A DNA stretch of 64,000 bases from positions 79,941,825 through 80,005,824 of the forward strand of contig CM075764.1 in assembly GCA_037974665.1 (NCBI GenBank), in the 5' to 3' direction. The DNA is from Ehretia macrophylla. Its lineage: Eukaryota; Streptophyta; Magnoliopsida; Boraginales; Ehretiaceae. Below the pieces are notes generated by a model. That model saw nothing but the letters and a program-made list of their open reading frames with translations. It had not been told where the DNA came from and ran no database searches. Shown in pieces: positions 48,263 through 60,845 of this stretch (within the stretch, counting starts at the first letter, position 1; each line of letters begins with the position of its first letter). The translations under genes and the position numbers were made by a program.

Positions 48263-50694
48263 TATGAAATCCCAGATTTTATCTATACGTGAAATTGCGT
48301 GTTTTGACCTGTATATGTGTTATCTGAGTTAGAATGCGCTAATTCTGTGATTTATACTCCTATTACATGCTATGTGAGCATTCATGAAAGTTTCATAAAA
48401 ATGGGTATTGAAAATTCTATCGACGAGTTTTGTGAATAATGTTTTTGAAACACGTCCGCTAAAATTTTGAAACTGGTCTTTTTAATGTTTGAAAACCTAG
48501 TCCTCAAATATTAATAGACCCGTGTTTGATTAAAACGGATTTTAAATCGGATTAGGAGTTTTAAAGGCTTTTACATCTTCTTTTGCAAAAATTTAGTTTT
48601 ATAGCTATTTGTATGTATATGTATGCATATGAAAATGTTGTCACCTATTCTTGAACTACTAAATATAGTATATATGATAGATATATATATGTAAGTAAGC
48701 AAAATAGTCTAAAATACAATTAAAAGACTAAAATTGGCAACTTTGACTTGGCTTTAGTAATTTGACTTTGCATATAAATACATAATACATACAATATATT
48801 AACTAACAAAGCTCAAAACACCTAAAACATATACACACATGGCCGAAACATCATAAGGAGAAAAAGAGAGCTTTTCAACTATTTTTCAAAGCAATTTTTG
48901 CATAGAAGTTGCAATCCAAGGCCAAATCTTGTCATTTAAAGTTAGATTTTGCTTGTTGGGCATCCATTGCACACATTTCTAACTTCATTTGGCATCAAAG
49001 GTGAGAGAAAATTTCTAGATCTAAGAATGTTATTCTTTGTCAATTTCATATAACTGTATTTTTATCCGATGTTTTGTTGAATTGTCTTTAGATTATTGCT
49101 CAGTAGTTGCCAATGATCGTTTATATGTATTTATAGCTGTTTTGATTGGTAGTAGCATGTATTTCTATTTTTCGGGTATTAAAGTTGAGTTATTGGTTCA
49201 TTGTTGAATAATTGTTGTTGTAGTGGTTGGAATTGATTGGTTGTTGCTTCTAAAAGTTTGTTAATTATGAGGCAGTAATGTTGTAATACCGAATTTTTGA
49301 TTGGGATGTCGTAGCAAAAGTCCAAAAATTTCAGCCTAGGTGCATTGCCAAATTAGGGTTATTAGACTTGATTTGGATGACTTTTGGTTGGTTTTCGATG
49401 GGGCTAATGTGGTTGCATGTGTGGTGGAGTGACAAGAAGTGGTTTGGAGGTTATTGGATTAGTAGAATGTAAGTTATGAATTTTAGAAGTTTGTGTAGTC
49501 TTTCTTTAAAATGTTGAAATGTTGTCTTTGGTTGTTGGGTAGTGTTTGTGTAGTTGTTTCTTGAGTTATTGAAAGGTAGGTTCGAGATTGAATGCATGTT
49601 TAAATGTATGTTAAGTTGGGTGACCTACTTTGTCATCTAACTTAGTTGTTTTAGTTGTTAATTGATGTTATGTTGATTGGGATGTTATTAACTAATTGAT
49701 GATTGATGATGATCTGGAGGACAACCTACTTTGTTGTCTTTCTAGAATATGAGATGTTTATGATTATTGTCATGAGTCTTGATAGTGTGTGCCACATCTC
49801 GGGCAGCGTCAGACTATTGGGTTGATAACAGCATGACTATCATAGACTACCCCCAGCTTGCATTGGCGGAGATGCCATGGAGGGAGGGGCTAGATGAGGT
49901 ACCTCGGTTATGTATTATGGGAGTTATAAGAAGATGGTTGAGATCGTGATGGCATATGGAGCTACACCAACTAGTGTATCCTTTCACATTGAATGGTTAT
50001 TTATGTGGTTGAATTGAAATGTTGATGTTAATGAAGTTGTTGTTATTATTGCTCATGGATGATTTCCCAAAGGGTAAAGTAAATGTTTTCAAAAGATTTT
50101 TTGAATCCTCACTGAGCGTTGTTATATATAAGCTCACCCTCATTTGTTTATTGTCATCAGGTGTAACTGAACCAGACCTAGGGTATGTCTCTTAAGAAGC
50201 AGAGTATGTGCTTTCTATGGATGAGTCTTATGTGCCCGAGTCCTATCCTTGATGTTGTGGATGAAGTTTTATTTTGATGACTTGTATACTAGAACATATA
50301 GTATTGTATTTACTTTGAGGTCATATTGTATAAGATGCTATAAAGATAGTGGAACATATAATGCTAGTTTAGTTGTCTTACTTTTGGAACTTGAATAGGT
50401 TGCTAGACTAGCTTTATATATATATGTTATGCATGTGTATGGTTTGGGGTATAGTTGATGTTAGAACGGAGGCGATAACCTATTTATGAACTGTTGGATG
50501 GTTGTTTAATATATGGAAATGGTTGTGTTGTATGCTGTTGAAATAATTGTGGAGTTGTTGTTGATCTTTGGAGTTGGTTGTATGAGTTATAAAGGGTTGG
50601 TTTAGAGCCCTGATGTACGTGTTACAGTCGTTATACTGCCGAAATTCCGTTGTGTCCTGACTGATTGTAAGTGGGGTTGAGTTGGGGCGTGACA
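48263..50694 (+). mobile_element. 5' LTR of gypsy element B (2.4 kb)
   Basis: Begins TATGAAATCCC (degenerate TGTGAAACCCC) and ends GGGGCGTGACA. It aligns along its length with the reverse complement of the LTRs at 32033-34428 and 52643-55450, and is visibly closer to the latter. A leader and gag follow on the same strand, so it is the 5' LTR of a plus-strand element. No matching duplication was found at its left edge. Confidence 0.8.
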
Positions 50695-50957
50695 TTTATG
50701 TGCTATCAGAACGCATGTTTAGCTGTCAGCCGGGTTATTCTCGGAATGTGGGTAATGGTTTTAGCATGAAAGTATGTATGAAATGAAAGAAAAGTGAATT
50801 ATGTGTTATTGTGATTATGTGATTAATTGGTTTACGTGCCTACATGATTAATACTTATGTGACTTATGTGCCTTATGTGAGTTTTGTTGCCTATGTGCTA
50901 TAAATTGTTTATAGCCTGTCTATGTGTTATAACCTATGCTAACTCTTTGATAGTAGA
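50695..50957 (+). mobile_element. Leader of gypsy element B with degenerate primer site
   Basis: Just after the LTR, TGTGCTATCAGAACGC is a decayed form of TGGTATCAGAGC. The remainder is an untranslated leader with TATGTG-rich repeats, homologous to the leader of element A, ending at the gag ATG at 50958. Confidence 0.7.
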
Positions 50958-52255
50958 ATGGCAAGACGACCGAGAACCCGTGGTAGGCCTGAGGAAGTTA
51001 ATGAGGCATCGGGGAGTACGACATCGGCCTGTGATCAGGGATATGATCGTTTGGCTATGGCTATGGACAGAATGACTGAGGTTATGGCATGGAAGACACA
51101 GATCTTAACAGGGCAGGCTGCTCAGGCACAGACCGTGCAGACTCAGTTACATAATGTACAGGGAGGTTACCGGGGAGGTAGTCTACTGAAGGAATTTCTT
51201 GGGTATTTTCCACTGAGGTTCCAGGGTGAACCCGATGATCGGAAAGCCGAGTCTTGGATCAACAAAGTGGAGAATATATTTGACCCCCTTGGTTATACGG
51301 ATGAGACGAAGGTCACCTTTGTAGTGTATCTGTTTGATGACGAGGCTGAGGAGTGGTGGCGTACCGTGAGATCTGATTGGGAAGCACGGGGTACTCACTA
51401 TGTTTGAGATATTTTTCTTAGGGCGTTTTGGGCCAAGTATATTCCCAGGATTGCGCGTGAACGTAGGGAGGCAGAGTTCACATCTCTGATTCAGGGTAGT
51501 AGCCCAGTATGAGGCCAACTTTACCAGGTTGTCCCAGTATGCACCAGAGTTTGTGTCAGATCAGGAAAGGAAGACCCGGAGGTTTATTTCGGGTCTAAGG
51601 CCTGAGATTCAGGATGCAATGGCCTTGATATAGTACGATGAGTTTACAGAGGCCTCTAATGCGGCATCTAGGTTGAAGAAGAGGAATGGGGAACATGTTG
51701 TTTCTAGTCAGGCCAGCAAGAGGCCGTTTGAGCCACAGGGACAGTAGGTCATGTATAGGCCTGCAGTACAGCAGAGTGGTTATAGGCCCCCTGTGCAGCA
51801 GGGTTCTTTTAGACCTCTGGTGTAGCAGGGTATCTTTAGGCCCTAGTTTCAGCAGGGATATTATCAGGCACAGTCACAGTATAGGCTGGCCCAGTCTCAA
51901 GGTCAGTACAGGCCTAGTGTTGCAAGACCTCAGCAGCAGGCTGCTTCAGCTGCTTATCCAGCTTCCGATTCTTCAGGAGGTAGCATTAGTGCTCCGTCAC
52001 TGCAGTGTACTTATTGTAAATGTAAGGGCCATTTGGAGGCCGACTGTCAGGCAAAGGCAGGGACATGTTTGGGTTACGGCAGCAACCAACACAGGGTGAG
52101 AAATTGTCCCAGATATCAGGGTTCTAAGGGTCAGCCAGCAGTCCAGCGTTATCAGGGTAGACCTACAGGCAGTGCACCTCAGCAACAACGGGTTCAAGCT
52201 CGGGCCTACGCAGTAGACTTGGAGGAGATACCTGAGGCATCGGCAGTTGTGGAAG
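50958..52255 (+). pseudogene. Gypsy element B gag, truncated
   Basis: Starts MARRPRTRGRPEEVNE. The gag core (FLGYFPLRFQGEPDDRKAES, FDDEAEEWWRTVRSDW) is followed by a stop at about 51405 and a frameshift near 51510, then RRFISGLRPEIQDAM in another frame. Several CAG-to-TAG stops fall in the Q-rich linker. Zinc knuckles are CTYCKCKGHLEADC and CLGYGSNQHRVRNC, the second lacking its second Cys. The frame reaches the start of protease (AVDLEEIPEASAVVE) and breaks at about 52253, joining leader sequence. No pol is present to the right. Confidence 0.85.
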
Positions 52256-52642
52256 TACGTATGAAGTGAAAGAAAAGTGAAATATGTGTTAATATGATCA
52301 AGTAATTATGTGATTTAGTGACTATGTGATTATGTGATTACTAACTTTCTGTGTGATCAATATGCCTTAGGTGTTAAGTGAACTAATGTAGTCAATATAT
52401 TTTATGTGACAACGTGTCTTACGTACTCAATGTGTTGTAGTTAATGTGCATTTTGTGATTAATGTGTATTATGTGACAAATGTGTTTTATGTGATCGAAG
52501 TGTCTGTGTGAAGTTAGTTGTTTATGTGGTTTTAATTGTTTATAACTAGCTTATGTGAAACAACGTGCTTTGATAAGACCACTACCCACATTCTGAGGAT
52601 ACCCCGGATGACAAGTAAACATGCGCTCTGATACCACTTAAA
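52253..52642. mobile_element. Rearranged gypsy leader with inverted 310-bp segment
   Basis: 52253-52562 reads as leader in plus orientation (GTATGAAGTGAAAGAAAAGT, like 50770). From about 52563 to the LTR the sequence is leader in minus orientation (TGATAAGACCACTACCCACA, like 43929). Compared with the intact order in element A at 43802-43996, the 310-bp piece is flipped. Confidence 0.7.
52625..52636 (-). promoter_or_regulatory. Primer binding site of gypsy element C
   Basis: TGGTATCAGAGC on the minus strand, six bases from the LTR end, complementary to initiator methionine tRNA. It identifies 52643-55450 as a 5' LTR of a minus-strand element. Confidence 0.85.
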
Positions 52643-55450
52643 TGTCGTGCCCCAACTCAACCCCCCTTAAGATAAGTCAGGACGCAACATAATTTCAACA
52701 GTATAACGACAGTAACACGTACATCAGGGCTCTAAACCAACCCTTTATAACTTCATACAACCAACTCCAAAGATGAACAACAACTTCACAATTATTTCAA
52801 CAACATACAACACAACCATTTCCATATATTAAACAACCATTCAAAAATTCGTTCATAAGTTATACGTCACCGTTCCAACATCAACCATAGGCCAAACCAC
52901 ACACATGCACAACATATATTAAGCTAGTCTAGCAACCCTTTCTAGTTCCAAAAGTGAGACAACTAATCTAGCAACATTCAAACCACTATCTTTAGATCAT
53001 CATATACAACATAAACTTCTAAGTAAATACAACCCAACTAGTCTAATATACATTATAACAAAAAGAGAACTACAACTCAGATATCATGGATAAGACTTTG
53101 GCACATAAGACTCGTCCACAAAAGGCACATTCTCAGCTTCCTGAGTGTCATACCCAAAATCTGGTTCAGTAACACCTGATTGCAGCAAACGAATGAGAGT
53201 GAGCTTACATAAAACAAAGCCCAGTGAGCAATTCGATAGATCTTTTGAAAACATTTATTTTACGACTTTGGAAAGCATCCTATGAGTAATAAACACACAA
53301 TAAACATTAATAACAGTACAAATATAATAAATTTTTTTTTTTTGTTAATTGTACAAATATAATAATAACAATAAACAAACAATAAGAATACGATACACTT
53401 GTTGATGAAGCTCCATACACCATTTCAATGCTCACTAACTCCTCCAAACTCAATGACATAATCCTAAGGTACCTTAACCTACACCCACACCCCATGGCCT
53501 CTCCGCCCATGCAAGATAGGGATTAGCCATGATACCTGTGCCCACAGCCCAAGATGCATTCCGAGGTGACACAATATTATCACAACTCACAACAATGACT
53601 CATGACTCAATTCGAGAAGTCAACAACAAGGGTTGCCCGACTCCCAACTCCCGACTCATAACAACAATAACAATTTCAATTGGAGAAGTCAACAACGAGG
53701 GTTGCCCGACTCTCAACACTTCAACAATCAACAATCATTTAACAATGTAATGCCCCGGATTAACCCGAGCGCGCTACTAAGAAGGTAATGTCCGCTTTGG
53801 CTACACCCTGGATTAACCCGAGCGTGCTCCTCATGGTTTTGTATCAACAATCAATTAAACAGCATTTAAACAATCACAACTATACAATTCTAAATCAATT
53901 AAGCTAGATGACAAAGTAGGTCATCCAACTCAACATGCATTTAAACAAACATTCAACCCCGATCCCTATCAATAACAATCCAAGAATCAACTACTCAAAC
54001 ACTACCCAAACAACCAAAGACAACCTTTCAACATATTAAAGAAAGACTACACAAACTTCTAAAAGTCATAACTTTCAATTTAGTAATCCAATAACCTCCA
54101 AACCACTTTCTAACACTCCACTACACATGCAACTACAATAACCCCACTAGAAACCAACCAAAAGCCACACAAAATAAGCCCAACTACCCTAATTTTGGCA
54201 ATGCACAAGACTGATTTTTTTGGGATTTTGCTACAACATTCCAATCAAAAATTCGGCATTACAATATTACTACCATGCAATTAACAAATTTTTAGAAGCA
54301 ATAATCAATCAATTCCAACCACTACAACAATAATTATTCAACAATGAACCTAAAATCTAATTTTAATACCCGAAAAATAGAAATACATGCTACTACCATT
54401 CAAAACTTATATAAACGTACATAAACGATCCTTGACATCTACTGAACAATAATATAAAGACAATTTAACATTTCATCGGATAAAAATTGAATTATATGAA
54501 AATGACATAAAATAGTATTTTGAGATCTAGAATTTTTCTCTCACCTTTGATGTTGTATGATGCTAGAAATGTGTGCAATGGATGTCCAACAAGTGAAATC
54601 AAGCCTTGGATGAAGATATTTGGCCTTGAATTGCAAAATCTATGAGGAAATTTCTTGAAAACTTGAACAAAAATGGCTTCTTTTTCTCCTTGGGGATTTT
54701 CGGCCATGTGTATGAGAAATGGAGGGTTTGTGAGCTAATTTTTCTGATTTTATGTGTATTTTGCATTAATAAAGCTTGGTCAACATTTTTGTAAAAGTCA
54801 AAGTTGCCAATTTTAGTCTTTTAATTGTCTTTTAGACTATTTTGCTCAAAAACAACTAACCTACTATATTTATTATATTTAGTAGGCTAAATTTAGGTCA
54901 CAACAATTTTCATATTCGTACATATGCATACACTAGGGTATGAAACTCAATTTTGCAAAAGAAGTTGAAAAGTCATATCAATTATTTTTCAAATGTCTTC
55001 TAAATGCCCATTTAATCTAAAATAATTTAATATCACATATAAATACATTTATATTAATATATATTAGGTCAACGAAAGTCAACGCAAGAATCGGGTTTAG
55101 AAAAAATCACTATTTAGCTCAAAAACGTTACTTTTCACCCGAAAAGTCTATTTAAATTCCTATTCCGTTTCAGAATCATTTTTTATCAAACACGGGTCTA
55201 TTAATAATAGAAGACTAGGTTTTGAAACATTAAAAAGACTAGTTTCAAAATTATAGAGGACGTGTCAAAAATACTATTCATAAAACTCGACAATAAAATT
55301 TTCAATGCCAATTTCAATGAAAATTTCATGAATGCACACATAGCATGTAATAGGATTATAAATCACTAAATTAGTACATTCTAACTTATATAACACATAT
55401 ACAGGTCAAAACACGCAAATTCACGTATAGACGAAATCTAAGGTTTCACA
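52643..55450 (-). mobile_element. 5' LTR of gypsy element C (2.8 kb)
   Basis: In element sense it begins TGTGAAACCTTAG and ends GGGGCACGACA. It aligns with the LTR at 48263-50694 in inverse orientation and is about 380 bp longer, largely through extra repeated blocks at 53590-53840. The rest of element C is missing apart from the leader to its left. Confidence 0.8.
53612..53830. repeat. Short tandem duplications within the element C LTR
   Basis: GAGAAGTCAACAAC followed by AGGGTTGCCCGACTC occurs at about 53612 and 53680. GGATTAACCCGAGCG occurs at about 53757 and 53811. They account for part of the extra length of this LTR over its relatives. Confidence 0.75.
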
Positions 55451-55687
55451 TGTATAGTATAGCTTGCAGTATGTTGTTGAAATAGAGGCATATGACTTAT
55501 GGTTGTTTGATATATTGTGTTGAATGTGGATGAATTGGTTGTGGAGTTGTTGTTGAAATCTGGAATTGGTTGTGTGATGTTAAAAAGGGTCGGTTTAGAG
55601 CCCTGATGTCCATATTACAGACGTTATATTCGTAAAATTCCGTTGCGTCCTGATTGATCATAAATGGGGTCGAGTTGGGGCGTGACA
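55451..55687 (+). mobile_element. 3' tail of a gypsy LTR (element D)
   Basis: Starts inside the LTR (TGTATAGTATAGCTTG matches the reverse complement of 32270-32285) and runs to the end GGGGCGTGACA. It is more similar to element A than to B or C in the GAGGCATATGACTTATGG block. It abuts the element C LTR directly, suggesting that C landed in an LTR of this kind. The flanking ACCAA does not match any left-hand duplication found. Confidence 0.75.
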
Positions 55688-55699
55688 ACCAATATTTGA

Positions 55700-56479
55700 A
55701 ACCTTTCCAAATAATTGTTCTTCTATTACAGATGAGTATGAATCCATATATGGATTTCCAATAATCCATTTCAGACTCTTAGTCTGAATTTGTAAAACTT
55801 TAAGTTTCACTTTCTCCATACACCAAGAATATTTCTTCAGTGCTTCTCAAGCGCTTAAGAATGTTCTTGATTGCTTTCCAACGTTCCTATCCTGGATCAG
55901 ACAGATATCTGCTCATAACACTTATAGCATTTATGATATCATGTCTTTATACACAACATGATGTATATAAGATTCTTAATTGCTATAGCACTTTGAACCC
56001 TTTGTATTCAATCTCTCTCCTTTTAGCAGTCGTAGGACTCATAGCCCGAGAGAGATAAACGTCATGTCTTAAAAGAGAGCAATCCTCTTTTAGAATCTAT
56101 GTACATGTTTTACACTTTTAACACCCTTTTAGGAAAAACCCATTAATCCTTTTGATCTATCACTATAAATCGTCTTCCAAGGATTTAGGTGGATCATTCC
56201 AAAATTTACTTGGAGAATTTATTTGAATAACTTAGATCTACTGGTGTAGTCATGGTTTATCTTCATTCTCAATGAAGTCAAACCAAATGTTCTAGATTGT
56301 TTAGGCTTGGTTGAGTCCACAAATGGATCCCTTTAGCTTGCACTCTTTGTGATTTATCACTGGACTCAAAACATACTGGCTATCCCACATTAATGTCTTC
56401 ATTAATGAAGTCATTATGGAATGTCGTTTTGACATTGATCTACCATATCTCATAATAGTAGTGTGCAACTATGGCCAAT
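55700..56479 (-). pseudogene. Copia reverse transcriptase/RNase H relic
   Basis: On the minus strand, broken frames give CKLKGSICGLNQA and IENEDKP (reverse transcriptase, matching CKLKRSIYGLKQASRQW-type text in Ty1/copia), then YQSDPG, WKAIKNILKRLRSTEEIFL and VYGESETL (start of RNase H). The YVDD catalytic part is too decayed to read. Multiple stops and deletions are present. It is far from the copia LTR fragment at 31440-32032 and in the opposite orientation, so a link is not shown. Confidence 0.7.
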
Positions 56480-58514
56480 TGTAAGGACCTGTACTCGACT
56501 CCCAAACATTAGTATATTATTTTGGTATTATTAATATGGATGATGTTCCTATTTTCTATATTAGGAATTAAATTTAGAAAACATACCAAACTAAACATTC
56601 ATTTCAATTAAAAGGGAATAATAACTTGATAGGTGCATTTGGGTAGTTTGGAGTTAGAAATATTAAATCTAGAATCTGGATTGAATGAACTTTTATAACT
56701 TCATTAATTAATTGACTTAATTGGGATTAGTTAGGAAATGATATGGAGGTAGCTATATAAAACATAGCTTATGAAATAAAGGAAGAAATTAGTATAGTAG
56801 TTAAGTAACCAAATTTGGTAGATATATTACATTAGATGATATAGAAATATTTAGCTTTATTAAAAGTTTACCTAGTATAGTACCCTTTAAATAACTTATA
56901 TGGTATTACGAAACTTATGAGGATATAATACTTTGAATACATTTGAACAATACGAAGATATAGGTAGTAGAACTAGGTTAATCAATAATAATAAAAAAAT
57001 AAAAAAATAAAAAAATAATAATAAATAATGGTAACCCTAACTAGTGAAGTGAAATATGCATGTCAACTAAGTATTTTAATGGGTGCATAAAATAGTTTGA
57101 GGATGCCTATACTTTGGGGTGTTATTGTCTACGAGGAGTATTAACTTACCACTCGTCAATTGAATAAAAGCTTATAGTACTTTTAGGAAAAAAATAGCTT
57201 GTTAGCCTTTAGAACTCTTTAGTCAGTCTTATAATTATACTCATTTAGTTAGCTGCTATCATTGGAAATTTCCTAAGATTTTTCTAGAATTCTCAGTAGC
57301 CTGATGGAATAGATTTTGTTTAATTCTAACTTATCGTTGATTCCGCACTAAGAAGTCTACCGCTGCCACCTGTCTTCGTGTTAGTATTAGCATTTATCTC
57401 CTCATACGTTTGGCACTACCACTTGCACTTAACTAAATGACTCACGTTGCCTAGTCTATCGTTGCACCACATGAGCACACGGCAGCACATAGGCATCGAA
57501 AGCACCATTTTGTCTTCATCGTATATTAAATTCAGCAATAGAATTGAGGCCGTCAGCTAGCTCATGTTAATTAGCAGCCTACACGTCTTCGGTTCTTCAC
57601 CATCCACGTAAAGAAGTATCATGAGCAATCAAAAATCCAAATTAGCCTAAGTCATTCGGCATCATCTTCCAAGGACAGCCACCTGGTTTGCTTTTGCTCT
57701 TAGCATTTATTCATTACAAGCATAGCAATGGATAACTTGTATTGTTGTCACCTTATAAGTTTACTTAGGAATTATAGAAACTCTTAGCATTCACTACCTC
57801 ATTCGTCACACCCACACGGCATCACCATCACATGACATCTTGCACCAAAGCTTATCCTAGCATTTCAGCCTGTAATTATACCATTTTGTTGCCAAGCTAA
57901 GGTGAATCGTTGTTTCACCGGCCTACATCCCTTAACAATCATCACAGCTAAGTTTAGCATTGCTTCATCATTCTTATAAGAAGCTTTCACTCACCGCCAC
58001 ATTACAAATTATCACACATCAAGCTAAGCTAGCTCGTATTAGTCAGCACTTAAACTTGCTTGTTGCTGCCACCTTGCTACCAAGCTAAGGACCTTCATTA
58101 TTACCTATTAGTCTTCACCGCGAACTAAGCCTCAACATTATATAAAGGACACTACTTCTTTGTAGTAGGGCGCACCAAAAATAAACTAGCTTGTAGTGCT
58201 CGCAGCTGCCTAATCCTTGTCCATAGCATCATTAGTTTAATCACCACCTTCTTATTTGATCATATTTCACCATCCCAATGAGCTACAAGATTCTTACCCT
58301 TATAAATTAATCATCAGAATCATATGAATTCCATCAGCAATATATAAATCATTACTATCAGCTTTATCATTCTTCACCGCTACCTTAAACCAATCTAGCC
58401 AAAATGTCTCCTCAATTTAGAAGAAAAGGAACAATGCACAATAGAGCTAGAGCTAATATAAGGCTTGGACAAAAGGTGAAGAAATTTTAAAAGAGCATTT
58501 TTTTATTTGTCAAC
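56480..58514 (+). mobile_element. Gypsy-type LTR-like sequence, first part
   Basis: Begins TGTAAGGACCTGTACTCG and shares ordered blocks with 61397-63300 (CATACCAAACTAAACATTC versus CATATCAAACTAAGCATTC, then a CACCGC/CATCACC-rich middle). It has a TATA-like box (ATTATATAAAGGACAC near 58138). No ORF of note. A copia LTR interrupts it at 58515. Confidence 0.5.
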
Positions 58515-60845
58515 TGTTGGAGATATGCCCTAATGCTATGTAGTTAGATGATCTATTTTAGATATTTTGGTATTAACTTATACCTAATTGCATTTACGTT
58601 TATATGTTTGTTTACATATTGACTTGTTTGTGACGTTTATATTCTTCGTCATTCCTATTGTATGAATGTGTCCTTAATGTTTTTCGGAGAAGAAATATAT
58701 TCTAAAAGAGTTTAGAATATGTTGGCATATTTCTTCGATATGATAAACATTCAAAATGATTCATAGCCCTCAGATTATTCGACCAGGACTAGAATAATCA
58801 AGTACGGGCTATCATATGTAAGTTACCTTTGATTAACATAGAGATGTTAATGATAAAGGATGGTGAGCCTTGTGCTATAACAGCATAAGGATGTGACTGA
58901 CTTATATATGGGTGATTGTTAGTTGAACGAATCACTGAATCTGACCAGAATAACAAAACTACATGACTTTGGATTAATAGTTTGTTATTCGTTGTGAATA
59001 GTGCAAATTAATCCTTTTACTTGAGAAATTACGGCTGCTAGTTATATCAGGGACTAAATACTGCGTCTGAACAATACCTGTCTTCCAAAAGGTAGGTTAC
59101 GACCTTTCGCGTTTTTGGTTTTATGGTATGAACTGACAGGTAATTGTCAAGATAGGATCCGTTAACCTCTGACGTGAGGCGATGTCCTATGCGATCTTAT
59201 TTCGGTTGTTGAATGAGGAAGTCCTCGGCCGGGGCACATAACATATGGAATGATGGAAAGGGTTCCATAGGTGTCATCTCTCATTCCACCGAATAGATCT
59301 ATGCATAGAATCGTTTAGTGGACTTAATCGTATCATGGTTCTCATAACGATCGGGACATATTTGATGGAAAGATCGGACTACACACTAATTCGTGACTAT
59401 AAATAGATTCATAAGAGTTGGACTTCATTACAGTATAAATTGTCATGATGCGCGTATGTTGCTAGACGTAACTCTTAAACATGAGGGTATTCCGGAGAAT
59501 GACGGAGACATTCTTAGAATAGATTAAAAGTGTTTTATAGTCCCTCATCGCTATACGGTTATGAATCTAGAAAGTCACACACAAAAAAAGCATCAAGAAT
59601 AAGACAATTAACGAGCTTGATATTAAGTTAGAAACACGTTAAAGAATTAACATTGTTTATTTTGGACGTTAATAGTTAAGCGGGCCAAAAGTGCAAATAC
59701 TGAAAGTATTGGGACCAAAGTCTAAAAACTAAAAGTATTGGGTTCAAAGTGCAAATACTGAGTTGGAAACACGTTAAAGTGTTAACGGTGTTATTTTGGC
59801 CATTAACGATTAAGTGGGCCAAAATTGTAATTTTTGAAAGTTTTGGGGCCAAAGTGTAAATATTGAAAAATATTGGGGTATGATTGCTAAAAGATTGAGG
59901 GGTCAATCTTCAATTAATTATTCTAAAGGGGTTTAGAATTAATTAATGTTTGTCTTCACTAAAAGACAAACAACAACTTGCACTAAAAGAACAAAGCACA
60001 AAAAGACAAAGAACAATTTGGCTTGGATATATATATACATGTTTGACACTTGGCAAAAGAATGATGTCTTGAGAAGACATAACATTCCACTTGTCACATG
60101 CCTACACATCTCAAAGCTCTATATAAAGGCCAACTATTCTACTCTTTTGTTGATGGATTTTCGGCCAACACAAGAGCAAAAAGATGAAGAAATTCTCTCC
60201 TTTATTTCATGGTATTTTCGGCCATAGTAAAGATAGGGTGGTAGGATTTTTCTCTTGCTTTTCTATTAATATACAAGCTTAGATCTATCACCGAAAAGCT
60301 ATCCCATATACTTGGTTGGTGGTGTTTGCCATTGGCTGCTCGTGTGTTTCAATCTATGACCTTTACACTTGTGAAAGAGGCTAGTCCACGCTATCTACGA
60401 GATGATAACTATATCTTCTTCCTTGATGCTCTCGGTCAAAGCACGAAAAAAGATAAGTGTTATTCTTTTTGCTTTATAATTATATACAAGCTTATTTCTA
60501 CTACTAAGTTCTAGCACATTAACTTAGTTTGTAGTAATAACTGTTGGATGCTTGTGTATTTTGATCTAGTGTCGTTGCATGTGTGAAGAAGGCCTGTCCA
60601 CACCGTAGCATCTCCGTTGTGATGCCACCTTCCCTCGGCTATAAGTGGGAGGTATGCCATTTTATCTCTCGTTTACTTTATAGTATATTTGATATATTAT
60701 ATGTTGCATGTTGATTACCATGGACTTTACTTTGGAAATGTTTGTGACTACAAAAGTTAATGTTGAAATTTTTAAAATGCTCAACGCTTTCGTTTTAACT
60801 CTATTATGTTGTGAATCACACGTTTCTAGGAACCGATCCCTTTCA
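58515..60845 (+). mobile_element. Copia-type solo LTR, about 2.3 kb, plus strand
   Basis: Starts TGTTGGAGATATGCCCTAAT and ends GGAACCGATCCCTTTCA. TCAAC precedes it and TCAGC follows it, a 5-bp duplication with one mismatch. It shares start, end and the GATCGGACTACACA, GACGGAGACATT and TATGAATCTAGAA blocks with the LTR at 674-3184. A TATA box (CTATATAAAGG near 60119) and the word TTTTCGGCCA twice lie in the 3' half. No internal domain, so a solo LTR. The ORFs at 59946-60514 are not recognisable genes. Confidence 0.7.
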
